The notes below the pieces were generated by a model that saw only the letters and a list, made by a program, of their open reading frames with translations, did no database searches and was not told the DNA's origin. This document shows positions 42,082-47,728 of a stretch of DNA of 47,728 bases, piece after piece; position 1 is the first letter of the stretch, and the number at the start of each line of letters is the position of its first letter. Origin of the DNA: Methanomassiliicoccaceae archaeon. Its GTDB lineage: Archaea; Thermoplasmatota; Thermoplasmata; Methanomassiliicoccales; Methanomethylophilaceae. The stretch lies in contig PWJQ01000034.1 of assembly GCA_003560875.1 (NCBI GenBank), forward strand, positions 1 to 47,728, in the 5' to 3' direction. A program made the position numbers and the translations under genes.

Positions 42082-42768
42082 TCAGTGTTTGGCCCATGCT
42101 TCGATGATATCCTTGCCTTCCAGGAACACCAGGCCATTACGTTCAGCGTATTCGAATGCCTTTTCCTTGGATAAAGCTTCCCCATCATCTCCCATCATCT
42201 CGCAGATCGTGGCCGAGGGAGTCAGTCCCGCCATCATGGTCAGGACGGTACTCATCTCAGTGTGGCCTTTGCGCGTGCTCAGGAGCTCATCGCTGGTGCG
42301 GAGGAGGTGTACATGACCAGGGGCGCGGAAATGTTTTCCGAATTCATTCCTCTTTGCGGACGCATCATCGTTCAAACCGGCGATTTTTGCCAGTTCGACT
42401 ATGGTCAGCGAGCGGTCCTTGTCGGTTATGCCTGTGTAGGTGTCACGATGGTTTACTGTGATAGAGAAGGCCGATTTGGTGTCATAGGGGATGTCGAAAG
42501 GGGTCAGGCCGCTCATCGCCGGATAATCTGTGGAGGCCATTGCGAACAGGTCGGCCAAGAACGGGAGCCCGAGCTCCTCTGCCAATGGTCCGTGCAAGCT
42601 GGTGCAAATCAGACCACCACCGTCTTTACGCATGGTACGTATGTGTGAATGATCCACATACTGTGAGGCAACCACCATGTCTGTCTCCCTCTCCCGGTCG
42701 TCAAAGTCATAGACCAGGACCATCTTTCCCTTCTTTAGTTCGTTCAGGGCTTTTTCCACGATGTCCAT
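42082..42768 (-). CDS. ribB: 3,4-dihydroxy-2-butanone 4-phosphate synthase
   Basis: Makes the four-carbon precursor of riboflavin from ribulose 5-phosphate. 228 residues; motifs VYDFDDRERETDMV (metal-binding glutamate), RKDGGGLICTSL, SGLTPFDI with ITVNHRDTYTGI and FGKHFRAPGHVHLLR (RxxGHVHLLR core). GGAG 6 nt before ATG 42768 fixes the start over ATG 42780. First gene of the operon; TATA ATATTTTAAC at 42831-42840 gives a leader of about 40 nt. No FMN riboswitch is visible. Confidence 0.95.
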   Translation of the reverse strand: MDIVEKALNELKKGKMVLVYDFDDRERETDMVVASQYVDHSHIRTMRKDGGGLICTSLHGPLAEELGLPFLADLFAMASTDYPAMSGLTPFDIPYDTKSAFSITVNHRDTYTGITDKDRSLTIVELAKIAGLNDDASAKRNEFGKHFRAPGHVHLLRTSDELLSTRKGHTEMSTVLTMMAGLTPSATICEMMGDDGEALSKEKAFEYAERNGLVFLEGKDIIEAWAKH

Positions 42769-42830
42769 CGTAATCTCCATCCCATCCGAGGCTTGAAGCT
42801 CTGGATGAATGATGAGTACATCGGGCCGAG

Positions 42831-42840
42831 GTTAAAATAT
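42831..42840 (-). promoter_or_regulatory. rib operon TATA box
   Basis: ATATTTTAAC on the minus strand, upstream of ribB. Adjacent AT-rich sequence (CTTTACTCTACTACCAAAG, 42841-42859) has imperfect ACT/AGT symmetry that might be a regulator site, e.g. for an RbkR-type regulator; I cannot confirm it. Confidence 0.4.
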
Positions 42841-42944
42841 CTTTACTCTACTACCAAAGTTTAGATTGGTCCCATCAAACATTCCTGGCTTTATGATTCT
42901 GATGAGATATAATATTTATATGAACAATACTATCACATGACATT

Positions 42945-43991
42945 ATGTCGGCATCCGTCGAACCGACACTGTTAGATTTTGTCAACGGTGGGAGCAGGAT
43001 TGGACGTGCTATAAGCGAGACTCCTGAGCAGTTAGAGATATCTCTTTCCGCGAATATTGATATACAATATGAATTCAACAAGGTATGCGTTTGTGGAATG
43101 GGAGCATCGGCGATTGCCGGTGATATATTCGCTGATTTCGCCAATGAGACCTCGTCAATGCCTATCAACGTCGTCCGCGACGTCATTCTGCCACGATGGG
43201 TCGACTCTGAAACCCTCACTTTGATCACGAGTTACTCCGGAAACACCTGGGAGACCTTGGAGCTTTACAAGCAGGCCCAAGCCCGGGGATGTCCGATGGT
43301 CTCCATGACCTCAGGAGGGGAACTGCAGAGATTGGGTCAGAGGGACGGTGTGCCGACCTTCAACGTTCCCAACGGCATACAGCCAAGGGCCGCTCTGGGC
43401 CACATGCTTGGCTTGACCGCAAACACATTGGAGTCCCTCGGCGTATGTCCATCGAGGACGGAGCTCATTAGGATAATACCGGAACTCAAGGTCCTGAGGG
43501 ATTCGATGATGCCCAACTCCGGTGACAACGAAGCCATAAACCTCGCTGAGTCCCTTTACGGTACCGTACCTGTGATATACGGCCATCCCAACATGGCCGC
43601 TTCCGCTCTGAGGTGGAAGACTCAGATCAACGAGAACTCGAAGATGTTGGCCTTCTCAGGAATAATGCCGGAGTTCAACCACAACGAGATAGTGGGTTGG
43701 GTGGAGGGTAGCCCCTCTATGAGGTGTTCCCCCGTCGTCCTGTACGACTACAACGCGCCGGACACTTTGAAGAGGATAATCGACGCCACTGTGGAAAGTC
43801 TACGTGAATCGGGCGTTGAGGTACACGAGGTGCAGGTGGAGGGCGAAGGCAGCCTGGAGAAGAACCTCAGGTCATCCATAATCGGAGACTTCGTCTCCCT
43901 GTATCTGGCTTTTCTGCGAAAGGTCGATCCCGAACCGGTCGCATCCATAATGTCCTTGAAGGAGAGGCTTCGCCTCTCCCTTCGCCTATGA
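42945..43991 (+). CDS. Bifunctional phosphoglucose/phosphomannose isomerase
   Basis: Interconverts glucose-6-P or mannose-6-P with fructose-6-P. 348 residues in two SIS domains: VCGMGASAIAGDIFADF (near 50) and TSYSGNTWETLE (near 96), and in the second half VIYGHPNMAASALRWKTQINENSK followed by FNHNEIVGW (given in parts). These match the archaeal/crenarchaeal PGI/PMI family. TATA TATTTATA about 29 nt upstream of ATG 42945 fits a leaderless start. It would feed mannose and glucose units to nucleotide-sugar and glycolipid pathways. Confidence 0.93.
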   Translation: MSASVEPTLLDFVNGGSRIGRAISETPEQLEISLSANIDIQYEFNKVCVCGMGASAIAGDIFADFANETSSMPINVVRDVILPRWVDSETLTLITSYSGNTWETLELYKQAQARGCPMVSMTSGGELQRLGQRDGVPTFNVPNGIQPRAALGHMLGLTANTLESLGVCPSRTELIRIIPELKVLRDSMMPNSGDNEAINLAESLYGTVPVIYGHPNMAASALRWKTQINENSKMLAFSGIMPEFNHNEIVGWVEGSPSMRCSPVVLYDYNAPDTLKRIIDATVESLRESGVEVHEVQVEGEGSLEKNLRSSIIGDFVSLYLAFLRKVDPEPVASIMSLKERLRLSLRL

Positions 43992-44046
43992 GGCCTGTTC
44001 AGGGATACATTAATAAAAGAAAAGCGTATGGGAATTCTGAGCATCC

Positions 44047-45324
44047 ATGATAAACCAGGAAGCCCTTTGGATTCGTGACAAGGTCAAGACCCATAACAAA
44101 TGGTTCGAGGAGTGCATCCCCATGATAGCCTCCGAGAATCTGATGAGTCCTCTGGCCAAGGAGATGTTGATTTCTGATTTCGCCGACCGCTATGCCGAAG
44201 GGCTACCGGGAAAGAGGTACTATCAGGGCAACATATACGTCGACCAGGTGGAGTCCAAGGCCATGGAGATGGCCAGGGAGTTGTTCGAATGCAACTTCGC
44301 TGATCTGAGACCCATCTCCGGGACAGTCGCCAACATGGCAGTCCTTTTCGCTTTCGCTGAGCCTGGTGATGTAATCACCACCTGCGCTCTGGCTCAGGGA
44401 GCGCACATATCCACCGCCAAGTTCGGGGCCTTCGGCCTCAGGGCGGTGGAATCGGTCAACTATCCGTTCAACGAGAGTGACATGAACCTGGATGTTGACG
44501 GGACCATCAAGCTACTGAAGGAGGTCAAACCCAAGGTTGCTCAGTTCGGTCTCTCCGTCTTCCTGTTCCCGCCGCCGCTGAAGGATTTGCAGGACACTTT
44601 CCAGGAGATCGGCTGTACCGTGTGGTATGATGCCGCACACGTTCTCGGACTCATCGCTGGCGGTCAATTCCAAGACCCCTTCCGCGAAGGTGTCAACGTG
44701 ATGTCCTCCAGCACGCACAAGACATTCCCCGGGCCTAACCACGGCATGCTGCTCGGTCACAACCTCGATGAGGAACAGGAGAAGGCACTGTACAGGGCTG
44801 TTTTCCCCGGTGTCACCAGCAGCCACCATCTCCATGCGATGGCCGCTCTGGCCATCACTCTGGCGGAACAGAAGGTCTTCGCCAAGGAATATGCCGCTCA
44901 GACCGTCAAGAACTCCCGTGCCCTCGGTGAGGCCCTCTACGAGAGGGGTGTGGACGTACTCTGCCCCGACCTTGGCTTCACCCGTTCCCACGCTATAGCC
45001 GTGGACGTCTCCAAGTTCGGAGGCGGTAAGACCGTCGCCCAGGACCTCGAGGACGCCAACATCATCTGCAACAAGAACATGCTGCCCAGCGACACCTCGG
45101 CCATAAAACCATCGGGCATCAGGCTCGGTGTCCAGGAACTGACTCGGGTGGGCATGAAGGAGAGCGAGATGGTCCAGGTCGCGGAGCTTGTGGCAAGGGT
45201 GTGCAACAAAGACCCCACCGCCAAGGTCAAGGAGGATGTGAAGGAGCTCAAGCGCAACTTCACAAAGATCCGCTACTGCTTCAACGAGGGCGAGGAAGCC
45301 TATCGCTTCCACGAGCTGGTCTGA
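44047..45324 (+). CDS. glyA: Serine hydroxymethyltransferase
   Basis: PLP enzyme that converts serine to glycine and passes the one-carbon unit to a pterin (tetrahydromethanopterin or folate). 425 residues. ECIPMIASENLMSP at the start, LPGKRYYQGN, VWYDAAHVLGLIAGGQFQ, and the PLP lysine Lys225 in SSSTHKTFPGP. C-terminal VQELTRVGMKESEM is family-typical. Own promoter: TTAATAAAAG at 44011-44020, about 30 nt before ATG 44047. Confidence 0.96.
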   Translation: MINQEALWIRDKVKTHNKWFEECIPMIASENLMSPLAKEMLISDFADRYAEGLPGKRYYQGNIYVDQVESKAMEMARELFECNFADLRPISGTVANMAVLFAFAEPGDVITTCALAQGAHISTAKFGAFGLRAVESVNYPFNESDMNLDVDGTIKLLKEVKPKVAQFGLSVFLFPPPLKDLQDTFQEIGCTVWYDAAHVLGLIAGGQFQDPFREGVNVMSSSTHKTFPGPNHGMLLGHNLDEEQEKALYRAVFPGVTSSHHLHAMAALAITLAEQKVFAKEYAAQTVKNSRALGEALYERGVDVLCPDLGFTRSHAIAVDVSKFGGGKTVAQDLEDANIICNKNMLPSDTSAIKPSGIRLGVQELTRVGMKESEMVQVAELVARVCNKDPTAKVKEDVKELKRNFTKIRYCFNEGEEAYRFHELV

Positions 45325-45457
45325 TACAAAGATCCAAGCCTTGGACCCCAACCCTTTTCCATTCCATTTTTCAACTCATAGGCGTGTCATAAACTGCTGA
45401 CCGTCGGATGTCCCAGCGGAATATCCGCAATCACATTGAACACTTGAAAGGCCTTTT

Positions 45458-46363
45458 TCATTCCAGGCCCGAAAGGAGTTGGCAGGCCTTGCATTTGGCT
45501 CCTAGCGTGGGCTCGCCGCAGGAACATTCACTCAAATCCGTCTGTGGCATCCTCTCCCGTAGCATGGGGGCCAATTGATCGTAGGAAGAAAGTATGCTGA
45601 ACTTGGAACCCGGGGATCTCTTCTCCAACTCATCTATTATGAAACGGTATTGATTGCGGAGGGCCGCATCCGCATATGGGCATTCGCCGTCATGGAATTC
45701 AAGGCCGGCGCACATCGCATAGAGGTAGGATTCCTTCTCCGGGATGGTTCTCAGTGGTTGGATCCTCGGAACCAGGCCTGGTTGGACCTTGACGTGAGGC
45801 CCCATCCTCGCCATCCTCTCCACATCGCCACGGGCGAAGTTCATCATCAGCGATTGAGCTGTGTCATCGAGATTCAGACCGGTGGCAAGATGTCCGCACT
45901 CCAATTCCCTGGCCATGGAGTTGAGGCATTTGCGACGCAGCACGCCGCAATAGGTGCAGGGGCCGGTCGAACCACACACTGGCGCAATGTCGTCCATGCC
46001 CTTGCCGAACTCATCGACGAAGGAACGTTCATGATACGGTACGGAATGTTCCCGGCAGTAACTCTGGACGATGTCCAGGCTCGGTCTTCGATAACCTTCT
46101 ATGCCCTCATCGATGGACAGGCAGTGTATCTCGGCATCCCTGCGTTTACCGAAGGTCCGGCGGATGAGGTCGAGAGTGACCATACTGTCCTTGCCGCCCG
46201 ATACGGCGACGGCTATCCGCGAACCCCGTGATAGATCCACTTGTTTACGGAGCTCCCTCTTCACCCTCCGTTCCACATAAGCCATGAAATGTGCGGCGCA
46301 GAGATGGCTTCCGTTGTAGCGGATAAAGGTCACGGCCTCATTCTGGCATTGGTCACATCTCAA
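45458..46363 (-). CDS. tRNA 2-thiolation-type ATP pyrophosphatase (Ncs6/TtuA family)
   Basis: 301-residue N-type ATP pyrophosphatase. The PP-loop VSGGKDSMVTL lies at about 54-64. N-terminal zinc CxxC (CDQC) and LCAAH, central CxxC in CTYCGVLRR (iron-sulfur cluster/zinc), and C-terminal CSCGEP...CKAC zinc finger are the TtuA/Ncs6 layout. It thiolates a uridine in tRNA (U34 or U54). TTG 46363 is chosen because GGAGG is 7 nt upstream and the family begins with MxCxxC; an earlier TTG 46381 overlaps the cdc6 stop. Co-transcribed with cdc6. Confidence 0.91.
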   Translation of the reverse strand: MRCDQCQNEAVTFIRYNGSHLCAAHFMAYVERRVKRELRKQVDLSRGSRIAVAVSGGKDSMVTLDLIRRTFGKRRDAEIHCLSIDEGIEGYRRPSLDIVQSYCREHSVPYHERSFVDEFGKGMDDIAPVCGSTGPCTYCGVLRRKCLNSMARELECGHLATGLNLDDTAQSLMMNFARGDVERMARMGPHVKVQPGLVPRIQPLRTIPEKESYLYAMCAGLEFHDGECPYADAALRNQYRFIIDELEKRSPGSKFSILSSYDQLAPMLRERMPQTDLSECSCGEPTLGAKCKACQLLSGLE

Positions 46364-46377
46364 TGGCAGGCCTCCGA

Positions 46378-47538
46378 TCAACGGTCCATCATCTGCTCCA
46401 GTTTACCCATCAGTACCTTCGCGGGCATGTCAGGGATGGAGATGTATGTGGTCCTACCTCCGTCAGGATCCCCCTGGACCTTGGTATGGACAAGGCCGAG
46501 ATCGTGAAGGTCGTTGACATAGTTCCAGAATTGGGTGTGTTTCCGGGGGTTCTCACCATACTCCTCCGCGACCACGTGATACGTCTTCTCGGCGCGTCCT
46601 GTGTTCACATAGGCCTCGTCCTTGAGGCAGCGGGTGACGGCCAACAGGGTGAGCATACGGTGTCTGTCCAACTGTTCCAGTTTCGATTCCGTGATTGTCG
46701 AATAGGTCAGGGCCTTGGCCTCACGGACGTATTCCGGCCTTACCTCGCTGACACCGTCCTCCTCCGCCAACAATGCTGATTTCTCCAGCATCTCTATGGC
46801 GAACCGGGCATCCCCCCATTCCGAGGCGATGTCAGCTATCAGATGCATGGAGTCATCTTCGATGGAACCGGGGACGATGGCCATTTCCGCTCTGCTGTTG
46901 ACGATATCGTACAGTTCATCCCTGTTGTATCGACCGAAACGTACCGTGTTGGCACGTTTGAAGGTGGACATCGATGCCTGGTCCAGGCGGTCGATCACAT
47001 GTTCCTGCGATATCATCATCAGCGACAGGGACGTGGAGAGGTCCCCCTTCTCCTCATTGAACCTCGATAATTGGTAGACAAGGTCGTCAGCACCCTTCTT
47101 GATCAGTACGTCAACCTCGTCCAGAACCACTATGAGCCGCAAACGACGTTTGTCAACATGACGCTTGAGTGTCCGCAACATCTCTGAGACAGAGAATCCG
47201 CGGTCAGGATACCCCGGGTCGAAATGCCAAATCATAGACAGCAGGGCGCTGGACTCAGTGTTGCTCTGCCTGCAGTTGACCATGACGTAGTCCATGGGTA
47301 TGCCCTTTTCAGAAGCGTGCCTCAGGGCATCCATACAGAACCTCTTCGCTGTGGCGGTCTTGCCTGTTCCGACAGGGCCTATCAGGAATGCGGACTGCGG
47401 GACGCCGCTCTCCACGACTGGTCGGAAGAGCATACTCAAGGAACGCATCTGGTCCTGACGGTGGATCAATGTGTTGGGCACATAGTCGAAGGTCAGCACC
47501 TTGGGGTCACGTATGATGGTCGTCCTTCTCTCAAACAT
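46378..47538 (-). CDS. Orc1/Cdc6 replication initiation protein
   Basis: Origin recognition and helicase-loading ATPase. 386 residues. AAA+ domain with Walker A GPVGTGKTA (54-62), Walker B VVLDEVDVL and sensor 1 MMISQEH, then a C-terminal winged-helix DNA-binding domain (about 300-380; ENPRKHTQFWNYVNDL). The first part RRTTIIRDPKVLTFDYVP is the usual Cdc6 N-terminus. The ATG lies in the end of the upstream NIF3-like gene (8-nt overlap), so it is part of a leftward run. Archaeal origins often sit next to such genes; no origin box pattern is obvious in the visible flank. Confidence 0.94.
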   Translation of the reverse strand: MFERRTTIIRDPKVLTFDYVPNTLIHRQDQMRSLSMLFRPVVESGVPQSAFLIGPVGTGKTATAKRFCMDALRHASEKGIPMDYVMVNCRQSNTESSALLSMIWHFDPGYPDRGFSVSEMLRTLKRHVDKRRLRLIVVLDEVDVLIKKGADDLVYQLSRFNEEKGDLSTSLSLMMISQEHVIDRLDQASMSTFKRANTVRFGRYNRDELYDIVNSRAEMAIVPGSIEDDSMHLIADIASEWGDARFAIEMLEKSALLAEEDGVSEVRPEYVREAKALTYSTITESKLEQLDRHRMLTLLAVTRCLKDEAYVNTGRAEKTYHVVAEEYGENPRKHTQFWNYVNDLHDLGLVHTKVQGDPDGGRTTYISIPDMPAKVLMGKLEQMMDR

Positions 47539-47728
47539 CTTCGGTCCTGCTCACCCTGAGGAATCCCGAGAAGGGTATGACTTCGACCCCTCCCGCCTCT
47601 ACCAAGTCCGCCGCCAGATTCATCCCGAGTGAGTCAGAGGACATGTGTCCGGCGACGACCACGTTGATATGGTATTTCTTACATTCATCAATATGCTTAT
47701 CGGGGAAATGCATACCGACGACGGTACC
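47531..47728 (-). CDS. NIF3-like (DUF34) family protein, 5' end outside window
   Basis: Only the last 65 residues are visible, open to the window edge. CKKYHINVVVAGHMSSDSLGMNLAADL fits the C-terminal part of NIF3/YbgI family metal-binding proteins (the conserved His in AGH), given here as the residues around it. Frame ends TGA just before cdc6 starts. The free-standing NIF3-insert-type protein at 21788 is a separate gene. Confidence 0.65.
   Translation of the reverse strand, partial: GTVVGMHFPDKHIDECKKYHINVVVAGHMSSDSLGMNLAADLVEAGGVEVIPFSGFLRVSRTEDV

Noticed and set aside
42781-42944. FMN riboswitch upstream of ribB
   Set aside because: The leader is only about 40 nt and lacks the conserved helices; archaeal rib genes are usually protein-regulated.
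44512-45351. 279-residue open frame antisense to glyA
   Set aside because: It is a mirror of glyA codon structure; glyA is certain, and the frame has no promoter or similarity.
47539-47728. Replication origin beside cdc6
   Set aside because: The visible flank is coding (NIF3-like) and shows no origin-box repeats.

Overview
This window is a gene-dense stretch of archaeal chromosome with no mobile elements, CRISPR arrays or phage genes that I can see. Archaeal markers include a threonyl-tRNA synthetase with the archaeal N-terminal editing domain, ABCE1/Rli1, Orc1/Cdc6, archaeal riboflavin synthase (RibC) with the FAD synthetase RibL, bifunctional PGI/PMI, a ThiD-ThiN fusion, and TATA boxes about 25-30 nt before start codons. 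The mixture suggests a euryarchaeon of the Thermoplasmata side, perhaps Methanomassiliicoccales. That placement is inference from gene content and style; no rRNA or methanogenesis gene is present to prove it.

Layout, left to right. 1-6.6 kb: 3' part of thrS, a membrane-anchored FKBP, then glycosyltransferases and a DedA-like membrane protein on the minus strand. 6.6-8.4 kb: the thiamine gene thiDN heads the run leading into one glycosyltransferase; a small orphan gene follows. 8.4-15.6 kb: arginine biosynthesis, with argG-argH leftward and argC-argJ-argB-argD rightward from a shared 289-bp control region. 15.7-18.5 kb: an ACT-domain protein, a CruF-like carotenoid hydratase, a carbonic-anhydrase-like protein and a MarC-like membrane protein. 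18.5-20.9 kb: a loose region with two tRNAs (Thr-UGU, Arg-CCU), a small membrane-anchored protein, long intergenic stretches with repeats, and a cytoplasmic FKBP. 20.9-24.8 kb: small genes, including a stand-alone NIF3-insert-type domain, a parvulin, and a redox group (thioredoxin-like, CC-motif protein, Cys-containing methanogen-type protein, FAD disulfide oxidoreductase). 24.8-29 kb: PHP phosphoesterase, cation/Ca exchanger, small-multidrug-export-type protein, ABCE1. 29.1-32.4 kb: MarR regulator and two MATE transporters. 32.5-37.2 kb: metG, a second PHP protein, a multidomain PAPS-reductase/ferredoxin protein. 37.5-40.7 kb: ACR3 arsenite carrier with an ArsR-like operator, truA, an aminotransferase. 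40.7-42.8 kb: riboflavin/FAD operon ribB-ribL-ribC-ribH. 42.9-47.7 kb: PGI/PMI, glyA, then a leftward run of NIF3-family gene (partial), orc1/cdc6 and an Ncs6/TtuA-type tRNA thiolase.

Expression signals follow a consistent rule. First genes of transcription units usually have a TATA box 25-31 nt before the start codon and little room for a leader (leaderless). Downstream genes carry GGTGA/GGAGG ribosome-binding sites. Two genes appear to start at CTG behind a GGTGATAT-type site. Four convergent gene pairs overlap by exactly 4 nt at their stop codons. I found no clearly new defence or mobile system. The most interesting items are the CTG starts, the repeated inverted-repeat element around 19.1-19.9 kb, the redox group at 22.5-24.8 kb, and gene-conversion-like tracts between two glycosyltransferases.
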